DNA of 64,000 nucleotides from Pyxidicoccus sp. MSG2 (GTDB lineage: Bacteria > Myxococcota > Myxococcia > Myxococcales > Myxococcaceae), in the NCBI RefSeq assembly GCF_026626705.1, contig NZ_JAPNKC010000001.1, forward strand, positions 5,970,001-6,034,000. Reading direction: 5' to 3'. A program made the position numbers and the translations under genes. Below are positions 53,828 to 64,000 of the stretch, piece by piece. The notes under the pieces were generated by a model. The model had not been told where the DNA came from, ran no database searches, and saw nothing but the letters and a program-made list of their open reading frames with translations. Position 1 is the first letter of the stretch. The number at the start of each line of letters is the position of its first letter.

Positions 53828-55150
53828 TCAGCCCCGGAGTCCCTCCGCGAACGGGCGGCTGAACGACGAAGCCGGCGCCGAACGCGCCTCCTTCAACGCG
53901 GCAAGCTGCCGCGTCACGAATGCACGCGTCGGCACCTGAACCGCGCCCCGGCTGCGCAGCGCCAGCTCCAGCGCCAGCGCATGGCGCCGCCGCATGGGCG
54001 CGCTGACGAGCGCGTCGAGCACGGCGACGGGAGTGAAGGGCTGACCCGCGAGGTAGCGCTGCTTCGCGTCCAGCCGCTGGCGCTCCTGCTGCCACCACGC
54101 GGCCACGCTCTCGGGCCTCGGCATCGGCAGTGCATCCTCGGGCTTCGGCGTGAGGTCCGCGTCGAGGTCCTCCTCGAGGGGAGGGAGCTCCTCGTCCTCC
54201 TCCTCGCGCGGGGCCGCATACTCCTCCGCGATGCGCAGCCCGGTGATGGCGCTGAAGGCCTCGCCCGCGAGCGCGGCGACGCGCATGTTCCACATCAGCT
54301 CCACGCAGGCCTCCGCGGCGGCCACGCGGCCGGAGAAGCCGAGCGCCCACAGCACGTCCGGCCGGAGCTTCTCGTCAGCGAGCAGCTCCAGCAGCCGCTT
54401 CACGTCCCGCTCATCCCCGCTCATCCCCAGCAGCAGCAGGGGCAGCTTCCCACCGGCCTCGGGAGACCCGGCCGCGGCCTGACAGGCACTCCAGGCACCG
54501 CGATGGCCCCCCATCAACCCCGTGACGATGGCGGCATCGCGCAGCGCGGGCTCGTCCGAGTCCAACGCGCGCTGCAACACCGCGGGCTCCAGCGGCAGCC
54601 GGGCGCGGCCGGCGGCGCGCAGGGCGGCGGCGGCCACCTGGGGCTCGGGGTGCGTGAGGAATGGCAGGCACAGCGGCGCCGTGGCCAGCCCGTGCACGCC
54701 CAGCGTGTCGAGCACCAGGGCCTGCAGCTCGGGGACGGCGTCCTCCTCCTTCAGGAGCGCGGGCAGGTTCGCGGGAAGGGTGGTGGTGGGAACCAGCTCG
54801 AACGCACGCCGGAGCGCGGCGAGCGCGGGAGGCTCGGCCGCGGGCAGCGCGGCCAGCGCGGCGGCGGGCCCGGAAGGCGCCTCCGCCTGGAGCAGCGCGA
54901 GGGCCGCGGCGACGATGCGCTCGGGCTCGTCCGCCAGCGCGGGCACCAGCAGGCGCTCCGCCACGGGCTCACCGCCCAGCACCAGGCCGTCCACGTGCGC
55001 GGCGACGTGCTCCTCCTGCTCCGCCACCTCCTCCAGCACGAAGTCGGGCGCCTCGAGCGCCGTCTCCCACTGGCTCCAGCGGAAGGCGGCCTCTTCGAGG
55101 TGCGTCTCGTAGATGTCCCAGCGAAGCTTGCGTTCGGAAGGCTCGGCCAT
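53828..55150 (-). CDS. TIGR02270-family HEAT-repeat protein, type VI secretion associated
   Basis: A 440-residue alpha-helical protein with about seven HEAT-like repeats (PQVAAAALRAAGRARL; EPALRDAAIVTGLMGG) and a characteristic start (RWDIYETHLEEAAFRWSQWETAL) that I recognise as the TIGR02270 family, found only near type VI secretion genes. A long acidic segment (EEYAAPREEEDEELPP) divides the repeats from the C-terminal helices. It is the last gene of the accessory set, 6 bases after the DUF6484 gene. A scaffold or chaperone role is inferred. Confidence 0.8.
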   Translation of the reverse strand: MAEPSERKLRWDIYETHLEEAAFRWSQWETALEAPDFVLEEVAEQEEHVAAHVDGLVLGGEPVAERLLVPALADEPERIVAAALALLQAEAPSGPAAALAALPAAEPPALAALRRAFELVPTTTLPANLPALLKEEDAVPELQALVLDTLGVHGLATAPLCLPFLTHPEPQVAAAALRAAGRARLPLEPAVLQRALDSDEPALRDAAIVTGLMGGHRGAWSACQAAAGSPEAGGKLPLLLLGMSGDERDVKRLLELLADEKLRPDVLWALGFSGRVAAAEACVELMWNMRVAALAGEAFSAITGLRIAEEYAAPREEEDEELPPLEEDLDADLTPKPEDALPMPRPESVAAWWQQERQRLDAKQRYLAGQPFTPVAVLDALVSAPMRRRHALALELALRSRGAVQVPTRAFVTRQLAALKEARSAPASSFSRPFAEGLRG

Positions 55151-55156
55151 GGCGGG

Positions 55157-55684
55157 CTAGTTGATCTCCACCGAGCCACCCTTGATGCGGTGGGTGCCCG
55201 TGGCACGCGATTCCAGGTACGTGCCCTTCACGATGACCTTGCCGTTGCGGCGCAGGGTGATGCTGGCCTCGCCGCACTTGAGGACGATTTCGTCCTGGCC
55301 CTCGATGACCACGCGCCTGCCGTCCACACGGGCCTCGGTGGGAGGCCGGGCCGCCTCGGCGTCGGGGGACGCCTCCAGCAGCGCGTCCAGCAGCGGCGTG
55401 GCGCTGGGCTCCTGGATGAGGCCCATGACGAAGGGCAGGCCCGGGTCACCGTTCTCGAAGAGGAGGACCACCTTCTGCCGGCGGGCCACGGCCTCCTGGA
55501 GGGCCTTCGCATCCAGGACGGTGGCCAGCCGCGCGGACACGGGGCCGGCGGTATTCCCCGGGAAGTCGACGCGAGGCAGGCCGTTGGCGTCGAGCCCGAC
55601 GAGTTGCCCGGCGCGGCTGCCGAGGATGGGCTCGGGCATGGCCGCGCCGGCGGGGAGTGGCTTGCTGTCGGGATGCGCGCTCAT
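55157..55684 (-). CDS. DUF6484-domain protein, type VI spike/tip associated
   Basis: A 175-residue protein. The central region (VGLDANGLPRVDFPG; VSARLATVLDA; KVVLLFENGDPGLPFVMGLIQ) matches DUF6484 as found in type VI accessory loci. The C-terminal RVVIEGQDEIVLKCGEASI and RIKGGSVEIN resemble the strand-rich needle-like end of VgrG/gp5 proteins. ATG 55684 is chosen; the upstream frame overlaps the PAAR-like gene. Predicted to take part in assembling the spike or loading cargo. Confidence 0.78.
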   Translation of the reverse strand: MSAHPDSKPLPAGAAMPEPILGSRAGQLVGLDANGLPRVDFPGNTAGPVSARLATVLDAKALQEAVARRQKVVLLFENGDPGLPFVMGLIQEPSATPLLDALLEASPDAEAARPPTEARVDGRRVVIEGQDEIVLKCGEASITLRRNGKVIVKGTYLESRATGTHRIKGGSVEIN

Positions 55685-55706
55685 GGTGTGGATTCCGGCG
55701 GGGCGC

Positions 55707-56171
55707 CTAGACCTCGTGGTCGCAGACGAGGCACTTGGGCTTGCCTTCGCTGCCAGCATTGGCCACGACGGGCCCCTGCATGACGGGGAACGGCGGCGTG
55801 TTCTTGTCGTTGTGGAGCATCAGGTCCATGGCGCGCGCCACGTTCTTCCCCTCGAACTTCACGTCGAAGGAGAAGTTGACGAACTCGGCCTTGCCCTTCG
55901 TCTTGCTGGACGCCACGCCGCCGCCGGCGGTGCCCGCCTCGTCGCCGCTGCTCGTCTTGAAGTTGGAGTCCTTCACGCACACCGGGTTGCCGGCGACGGA
56001 CACCTTCTTGGTGCCCTTATCCGTGTCCGAGGACTGGGCGATGTTGGGGTACGGAATGGGCACCGGCCCGGCGGGGCTGGGCGTCTTGCACACGTCCGGG
56101 AAGGCCGAGGAGACACCGCCACTGTCCTTCGTCACCACGGACATCTTGTTCACACCGGTATTGACGGGCAT
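55707..56171 (-). CDS. PAAR-like DUF4150-domain protein, type VI spike tip
   Basis: A 154-residue protein of the DUF4150/PAAR-like family: DVCKTPSPAGPVPIPYPNIA and KKVSVAGNPVCVKDSNFKTSSGDEAGT are the recognisable core, with a Cys pair near the end (KCLVCDHEV). Such proteins cap the VgrG spike and often carry an effector domain; this one has none, so an effector may be encoded elsewhere. ATG 56171 begins the conserved MPVNTGVNKMSVV. Confidence 0.87.
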   Translation of the reverse strand: MPVNTGVNKMSVVTKDSGGVSSAFPDVCKTPSPAGPVPIPYPNIAQSSDTDKGTKKVSVAGNPVCVKDSNFKTSSGDEAGTAGGGVASSKTKGKAEFVNFSFDVKFEGKNVARAMDLMLHNDKNTPPFPVMQGPVVANAGSEGKPKCLVCDHEV

Positions 56172-56300
56172 GGCGTCCACCTCCAGGAAGGCGCAGTCTA
56201 CTCCCTCGGAGCGACGCGGCGCGAGCACCCGCCGGGACGGGAGTCAGAGGTGCGCTGATGCAGGCGCAGGCCCCCGGAAGCCTGGGAACCCCCTGTTCTT

Positions 56301-57335
56301 TCAGGCCTTCTTTGGCGGCAAGACGCCTTCCGCGGTGAGCTTCAGCCCGCGCACGTCGTGGACGCCCTCGTCGAGCACCACGTGCCCGCGCCACAGCAGC
56401 GTCACCTGCTCCGCGTCCGTGTCGAGGATGACGGTGTCCAGGCGCAGCTCCGGCTTCGCGTCCCCACCACTGGCCAGCTCCACGGTGATGACCGGGGTCG
56501 CCTGCCCGGGGAGCGGAAAGGCGAGCCGGCCCTTCGGTGATGCCCCCGCGATGACGACGGCCTCGTCCCCCTTCAGGTAGCCGGGGGCCACCAGGCCCGG
56601 AGCGGCGGCGTTGAAGAAGCGCCGGTCGAAGTCCTTGGGGAGCAGCGGCTTGCGCGTCTTGTTCCAGGCCTCGTCATAGGTGCCCGCGAGCTTCGCGCGC
56701 GGCTGCCAGTTCGGCGAGGTGAAGCCGAAGCCCGCGGGGGTGACTCGCTGCCCGAACTCGCGCAGCGGCTCCACCGGGTCCTCCAGGTTGGGCAGCTTCA
56801 GCCCCTCCTCGAAGTGGCGCGGGCTGGCGCGGAAGCCGGTGCCCACGGGGTTGCGCGGCTCGAAGGAGGGCTTCGCCGCGTCCGTCCTGTCCCACCCTCC
56901 GAAGGCGCGCTCCCACGTGAGGGGCAGCTTGTCGAAGGGCAGCGGCTTCGTCGCTGCGATGTGGCCCATGCTCCGGAACCACGTCCGCTCGCCCACCACG
57001 CGCACGCCCTTCTTCAGCGGGCCCACCTGCAGGGCCACCAGCGACTCGGTGGCACCCTTCTGCGGCGGGTACGCGTGGCCGAGGAGCACCACGTCCGTGG
57101 CGAGCTTGATGAACGCGGTTCCCGGCTCGTACCTGTCGCTGGACTCGCCGGGCTTGCCCCAGGCTTCGCCGCTCCACTTCACCGGCGGCTGCTCCTCTGC
57201 GAGCTTCAGCCCGGAGTCACCCATGGAGTAGGTGGCCTTCACCACGAGCAGCAGCAGGGGTCGCCCCTCCTCGTCGGCGAGGCCCATCATGTCGAAGGCG
57301 AAGGGGGTCTCGTTTTCGATGGAGGGGTGTCCCAT
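56301..57335 (-). CDS. DUF2169 (type VI secretion accessory) protein
   Basis: A 344-residue protein with the DUF2169 hallmarks: PFAFDMMGLADEEGRPLLLLVVKATY, FIKLATDVVLLGHAYPP, RTWFRSMGHIAATKPLPFDKLPLTWERAFGGWD and NPVGTGF. DUF2169 proteins are encoded with PAAR/DUF4150 and act as adaptors or chaperones for effector loading. It leads the accessory group (DUF2169, DUF4150, DUF6484, TIGR02270), all on the same strand with gaps of 129, 22 and 6 bases. The core type VI genes are not in this window. Confidence 0.88.
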   Translation of the reverse strand: MGHPSIENETPFAFDMMGLADEEGRPLLLLVVKATYSMGDSGLKLAEEQPPVKWSGEAWGKPGESSDRYEPGTAFIKLATDVVLLGHAYPPQKGATESLVALQVGPLKKGVRVVGERTWFRSMGHIAATKPLPFDKLPLTWERAFGGWDRTDAAKPSFEPRNPVGTGFRASPRHFEEGLKLPNLEDPVEPLREFGQRVTPAGFGFTSPNWQPRAKLAGTYDEAWNKTRKPLLPKDFDRRFFNAAAPGLVAPGYLKGDEAVVIAGASPKGRLAFPLPGQATPVITVELASGGDAKPELRLDTVILDTDAEQVTLLWRGHVVLDEGVHDVRGLKLTAEGVLPPKKA

Positions 57336-57377
57336 GGCGTGACGGCGAGTGTATCAGCTGGAGTCGGAGGTGCTCGC

Positions 57378-57998
57378 TCACGACCACGCCAGCAGCCCGA
57401 CCAGTCCCGCGTACAGCGGCACGTTGAGCGCCAGCGTGAGCCGGTTGATGCGGCGGAAGCGCGCCTGCTCCTCGTCGGCGAACCAGATGCCCTCGTCGCC
57501 CGTGGTGCGTCCCTCCACCGCGTGGAAGAAGAGCGCCGCGTAGGCCACCTCGACGAACAGGCTCACCAGTACGAGCCCCACGAAGGCCAGCGCCCACACG
57601 TCCGCGGTGCCCGGCGCTCCCATCCACCGCGCGCGGCCCCAGACCAATCCACCGAGCACCAGCGCGATGCACGCCACGTCGTGCGCCACGCCGTACGGGG
57701 GTCGCCAGCTCTTCGTCACGTAGAGCAGGTACAGCTCCGCCGCGCCGCGCAGCCACATGAAGCCGGCGAACGCGCCGAGCACCGCGCGCGCTTCCACGGG
57801 GACCTTCTCGTCCAGCGCCACCAGGGGGCAGACGAGGAACCAGAGGAACACCGCGTAGAAGAGCCACGCCACCTTGGGCCCGGAGATGCGGCCGCCTCGC
57901 GCGCCCTTCGCGTTCTGCGCGCGGCGGAAGAAGAGCGCGGCCACGCCGCAGAGGAGCGCGAGCACGGCGACGACGACGCGGGTGTGCGGGGAGAGCAT
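57378..57998 (-). CDS. Multi-pass membrane protein of unknown function
   Basis: A 206-residue protein with about five or six membrane helices (LALLCGVAALFFRRA; VAWLFYAVFLWFLVCPLVAL; DVACIALVLGGLVWG; WALAFVGLVLVSLFVEVAYAALFF; NVPLYAGLVGLLAWS). The ATG overlaps the stop of the desaturase gene by one base (TGATG). The frame is open for thousands of bases upstream, but that part is antisense to the gene at 59100. Unknown function; its tight coupling suggests a lipid-related task with the desaturase. Confidence 0.72.
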   Translation of the reverse strand: MLSPHTRVVVAVLALLCGVAALFFRRAQNAKGARGGRISGPKVAWLFYAVFLWFLVCPLVALDEKVPVEARAVLGAFAGFMWLRGAAELYLLYVTKSWRPPYGVAHDVACIALVLGGLVWGRARWMGAPGTADVWALAFVGLVLVSLFVEVAYAALFFHAVEGRTTGDEGIWFADEEQARFRRINRLTLALNVPLYAGLVGLLAWS

Positions 57999-58945
57999 CA
58001 GAAGCGCCGGGGCGGAGGGTAGTGCGTGGGAAAACGCGCGACGTACCACGCGCGCAGCCGGGGCAGGTGCTCCAGCGAGACCTGCGGATGCAGGTGGTGC
58101 ACCACGTGGCAGCCCACGTTGCGCGGCGCCAGCCACAGCCGGCCCGGCCACCCGAGCCCGTGGTCCGCCGTCACCGCGAGCACGTCCTCCAGCATGCGCC
58201 CGCGCGCCTGCGCCGGAGTGTGCTCGGCCAGCAGCCGGTGCGCGTTGAAGCCCGAGGCCACCAGCAGCGGCAGCCCGTAACCCCACGCCACCGCCTGGGG
58301 CCAGCGCCACGCCAGCACCAGCACGCCGAGGTGGAAGAGCACCTGTCCCACCTCCGAGCGCGCGCAGGCCCGCACCTCGTCCGAAGCCGCGAGCCCGGGG
58401 GCCGCGGGTGCCTGGAGGAACAGCCGCGCATACGGGCCGCGCAGCGCGGGCACCGCCCACGCGAGCAGCCCCACCGGCCCACGCAGCACCCAGAAGGGCA
58501 CCACGCCCACCAGCAGCAGCCACGCGCGCGCCAGTCGCCAGCCGTGCAGCGGCCTGCGGCGGTACGGGTCCGACGGCAGGCCCGCGTCGTGGTGGTGGCG
58601 CAGGTGGTGGTAGCGCGTGGACTCCCAGGTGCTGGCCACGGGGTAGCCCGCGAGCACCTCCACGAGCCTCAGCCCCACGCCCTTGCGCCGCACGCTCAGG
58701 TGGACGGCGTCGTGGAAGATGACGCCCAGTGCATGAATCCGCCCGGCGATGACGGGCACCGCGAGCGGCGCGGCCCACGGCCACCACGCCAGCGCGAGCC
58801 AGCATGCGCCCATCCAGGCCCACTCGATGGCGGCGAGGCGCAGCAGGCCCGGCACGGTGGCACGCACCAGCAGCGCGGGGGGTACCGCGGCGCGTCGGGG
58901 AAGGGGCTCGGGCGCCGTGCTCGCGGCTTGCAGTGAGGCACTCAT
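57998..58945 (-). CDS. Membrane fatty-acid desaturase-like protein
   Basis: A 315-residue integral membrane protein with the three His boxes of the membrane desaturase/hydroxylase family: HDAVH (about 75), HHLRHHHD (about 113-120) and CHVVHHLHP near the C-terminus, separated by membrane helices. These bind a di-iron centre. Substrates may be acyl lipids, carotenoids or sterols; the short spacing HDAVH-HHLRHHHD suits acyl-lipid or carotenoid-type enzymes. ATG 58945 is chosen; the in-frame upstream sequence is the divergent promoter. It faces the fusion gene at 59100 across 154 bp. Confidence 0.83.
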   Translation of the reverse strand: MSASLQAASTAPEPLPRRAAVPPALLVRATVPGLLRLAAIEWAWMGACWLALAWWPWAAPLAVPVIAGRIHALGVIFHDAVHLSVRRKGVGLRLVEVLAGYPVASTWESTRYHHLRHHHDAGLPSDPYRRRPLHGWRLARAWLLLVGVVPFWVLRGPVGLLAWAVPALRGPYARLFLQAPAAPGLAASDEVRACARSEVGQVLFHLGVLVLAWRWPQAVAWGYGLPLLVASGFNAHRLLAEHTPAQARGRMLEDVLAVTADHGLGWPGRLWLAPRNVGCHVVHHLHPQVSLEHLPRLRAWYVARFPTHYPPPRRF

Positions 58946-59099
58946 GGCGTGGACGGAATGCACGAAGTGAGCACAGGCGGGGAGGGCGGATGCAAGCCCC
59001 GATGCTGATTGGACAGCCCGCGGGCGGCGGGGCACGCTCGCAAGACCTGCCCGGTCTGGTGCCGAGGCGTGAGTCGCACAGGGGCGGAGGCGGCGAACC

Positions 59100-61963
<2,864 letters not shown>

Positions 61964-61967
<4 letters not shown>

Positions 61968-62737
61968 TGTCTCCGCTCAAGGGCTCCACGGTGCGGCGCG
62001 AGTCGCTCACGGAGGCGCAGCGCGCGCAGATGCTGGCGCTGATGCAGCTCTGCTACGCGGGCGTGTCGCCGGAGCGCTTCGCGGAGGACCTGGAGGGAAA
62101 GCAGTACGTCATCCTGCTGCATGCGCGGCGTGGCGCGGAGCTGGTGGGCTTCAGCACCTTGCGAGTCTCCGAGGAGCGCGCGGGGGCGCGAGTGGTGGAG
62201 GTGGTGTACTCGGGTGACACCGTCATCCATCCGGACTGGTGGGGACACAAGGTGTTGCAGGTGTGCTTCGGGCGCTTCCTGCTGTCGCGCAAGCTGCGCA
62301 ACCCGCTGCGCCCACTGCACTGGCTGCTGCTGAGCGCCGGGTTCAAGACGTACCTGCTCGCGGTGAACTACTTCGGGAGGACGGTGCCCCGGCGCGACTG
62401 GACGCCGCCGCCCGGACGCGAGGACTTCCTCCGCGAGCTGGCCACGCGCTGGTTCGGCGCGCAGTACGACGCGGGGCGGGGCACGCTGCGCTTCCATGGC
62501 GCGCACTACCGCGTGCGGGATGGCATTGCCCCCATCGACCGTGCCGCGGCGGCGCACCCGCACATCGCCTTCTTCGCCGAGCGCAACCCCGGCCACGCGG
62601 ACGGCGAGGAGCTGGTGTGCCTGGTGGAGATTCGCTGGTGGGACCTCACCCGGGCGCTGGGGCGCAGCGTGTGGGGCCAGCTCCGCGGCTGGGCGCGGCG
62701 CGGGCTGCGGCAGGTGGGCGTCCGCGTGGGGACGTGA
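61964..62737 (+). CDS. GNAT-like acyltransferase of unknown specificity
   Basis: A 257-residue protein whose N-terminal half follows the GNAT pattern: LTEAQRAQMLALMQLCYAG, then LVGFSTLRVSE, VVEVVYSGDTVIHPDWWGHKV and a helix before LLLSAGFKTYLLAVNYF. The acetyl-CoA loop is degenerate, so the donor may be another acyl group. No membrane helix is seen. It overlaps the fusion gene (ATGA) and is followed 11 bases later by the GH3-type gene, so the three form one operon. Confidence 0.62.
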
Positions 62738-62748
62738 GGAGGCGCGAC

Positions 62749-64000
62749 GTGATTGCGTCTTCCATGTTGCTCGGGGGGCTGCGTGCCGCGCTCGCGCCTT
62801 CGGCGCTGCGTTTCCACCGTGCCTTGCGTGAGCCCGAAGCTGCGCAGGCGGAGTGTCTGGCCCGGGTGCTGCGAGCCGTCTCGGGAAGTCAGCAGGCCGC
62901 GCGCATCCCGGGCTTCGCACGGGTGCGCAGCGCGCGGGACTTCCAGGACGCGGTGCCGCTGGTGACGCCGGATGGCCTCGCTTCGGACGTGGAGCGCATC
63001 GCCGCCGGTGAGGCCCGCGTGCTCACGCGCGAGCCGGTGACGCGCTTCGAGCCCTCGGGTGGCTCCTCCGGTGCGAGCAAGCTCGTGCCGGTGACGGCGG
63101 GCCTGCTGGACGAGTTCCAGCGCGCCCTGTCCCCCATGCTGTTCGAGATGCTCCACCACAGACCCGCGCTTCGCACCGGGCCGAGCTACTGGTCCATCTC
63201 CCCGATGGGCGGCAAGCAGGGCAGGACGTCCGGAGGACTCCCGGTGGGAAGCGTGGAGGACAGCGCCTACTTCTCCCGCGCGCTGCGGCCATTGCTCTCG
63301 CGGGTGTTCGCGGTGCCGGGAGCCGTGGGCGCGCTGCCGGACGTGGAGCGCTGCCGCTACGTGACGCTGTGGCACCTCGTCGCCCGTGAGGACCTGTCCC
63401 TCATCAGCGTGTGGAACCCGAGCTTCCTCACGCTCCTCATGGACGCGCTGGAGTGGCACGGGGAGCGGCTGGCGGAGGACCTGGAGCGGGGCACCTGCCG
63501 TCCACCGGAGCGTGAGGTCGATGCGGTCCGCGCGGTCCTCTCCCGCATGCGCTTCTCCCCGCATCCCGAGCGTGCCGCCGCGCTCCGCTCCGCCCTGCGG
63601 CAGGGCCTCCAGGCCCGAGCGCTGTGGCCGCGACTCTCCCTGCTCAGCATGTGGACGGACGCGCAGGCCGCGCACGCGGTGCCCGCCGCGTGCCGCCGCT
63701 TCACCGGCGTGGAGGTGCAGGGCAAGGGACTGCTGGCCACGGAGGGCGTCGTCACCTTGCCCCTCTTCGACGCCCCCGCGCCCGTGCTCGCCGTCCGCAG
63801 CCACTTCTTCGAGTTCCTCGACGCCGAGCGCCCCGACACCCGCCCGCGCCTCGCGCACGAATTGGAGCGGGGCCACACGTACACGGTGCTCCTCTCCACC
63901 TCCGGAGGGTTGCTGCGCTACCGGCTGGGAGACCTCGTGCGCGTGGAGGGCTTCCGGCACGCCACGCCCTGCCTGCGCTTCCTCGGCCGCGCGGACGCCG
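62749..64000 (+). CDS. GH3-family acyl-adenylating enzyme, C-terminus cut by window end
   Basis: 417 codons to the window edge. The start is GTG 62749, fixed by GAGGAGG ending 6 bases before it; ATG 62764 is weaker. GH3 features include the N-terminal PGFARVRSARDFQDAVPLV, the phosphate loop EPSGGSSGASKLVPVT (ANL-type P-loop), SISPMGGKQG, and LLRYRLGDLVRV followed by CLRFLGRADA. GH3 enzymes adenylate a carboxylate and join it to an amino acid or amine; plant members conjugate jasmonate and auxin. Together with the GNAT-like gene and nearby desaturase this hints at formation of a fatty-acyl conjugate; the substrate is unknown. Confidence 0.87.
   Translation, partial: MIASSMLLGGLRAALAPSALRFHRALREPEAAQAECLARVLRAVSGSQQAARIPGFARVRSARDFQDAVPLVTPDGLASDVERIAAGEARVLTREPVTRFEPSGGSSGASKLVPVTAGLLDEFQRALSPMLFEMLHHRPALRTGPSYWSISPMGGKQGRTSGGLPVGSVEDSAYFSRALRPLLSRVFAVPGAVGALPDVERCRYVTLWHLVAREDLSLISVWNPSFLTLLMDALEWHGERLAEDLERGTCRPPEREVDAVRAVLSRMRFSPHPERAAALRSALRQGLQARALWPRLSLLSMWTDAQAAHAVPAACRRFTGVEVQGKGLLATEGVVTLPLFDAPAPVLAVRSHFFEFLDAERPDTRPRLAHELERGHTYTVLLSTSGGLLRYRLGDLVRVEGFRHATPCLRFLGRADA

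Overview
The window is about 70% G+C, almost wall-to-wall coding with strong third-position GC, and carries families typical of Myxococcaceae (Myxococcus, Corallococcus or Pyxidicoccus relatives): a SitA-type lipoprotein toxin with an Imm11-type immunity gene, NtrC-like sigma-54 activators beside ABC exporters, a MYXO-CTERM sorting signal, many lipoproteins, a serpin and type VI secretion accessory genes. No rRNA, tRNA, IS element or CRISPR array was found. The genus is inferred from gene content only.

Layout. 1-1639: SitA-like AHH nuclease and its immunity gene (cut by the window edge). 1844-3337: phospholipase D/cardiolipin synthase-like protein. 3478-14036: export cluster A, a sigma-54 promoter followed by HlyD-type adaptor, ABC ATPase, duplicated MacB/FtsX permease, second ATPase, second permease, NtrC-like regulator and histidine kinase. 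14171-17572: coiled-coil membrane protein, ArsR/AHSA1 pair, small membrane protein, a decayed gene remnant and a perfect 35-bp palindrome. 17804-26689: secreted GH15 glucoamylase-like enzyme, FG-GAP protein, alpha/beta hydrolase, and a propeller/di-haem protein. 26831-30195: LytS/LytTR two-component pair, directly followed by two tandem AlgR-type boxes and a propeller lipoprotein.

30254-39785: export cluster B, transcribed leftwards (two MacB/LolE-type permeases, LolA-like protein, outer-membrane barrel, ATPase), divergent from its own histidine kinase/NtrC-like regulator. The shared intergenic region has a consensus sigma-54 promoter and a 42-bp dyad at the distance expected of an enhancer site. 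39790-41811: serpin and LipM-like octanoyltransferase, the latter preceded by a sigma-54-like promoter and five near-palindromic repeats about 48 bp apart. 42142-45589: lipoprotein class B penicillin-binding protein and small secreted proteins. 45609-51303: lipoprotein, TonB-dependent receptor with a fused TonB_C domain, LVIVD propeller.

51679-53803: a bacterial GRAS-domain methyltransferase-like protein coupled to a PncC/CinA-C deamidase, then a STAS-like protein. 53828-58945 (leftward): desaturase, membrane protein and a type VI accessory set (DUF2169, PAAR-like DUF4150, DUF6484, TIGR02270 HEAT protein). 59100-64000 (rightward): an RnfD-like/CRTAC1 fusion, a GNAT-like protein and a GH3-family adenylating enzyme cut by the window end.

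The main theme is regulation. Two ABC export clusters each sit beside a kinase/NtrC-like pair and a -24/-12 promoter, and a LytTR system lies next to boxes identical to the Pseudomonas AlgR consensus. These assignments come from reading the sequence; no database search was run.
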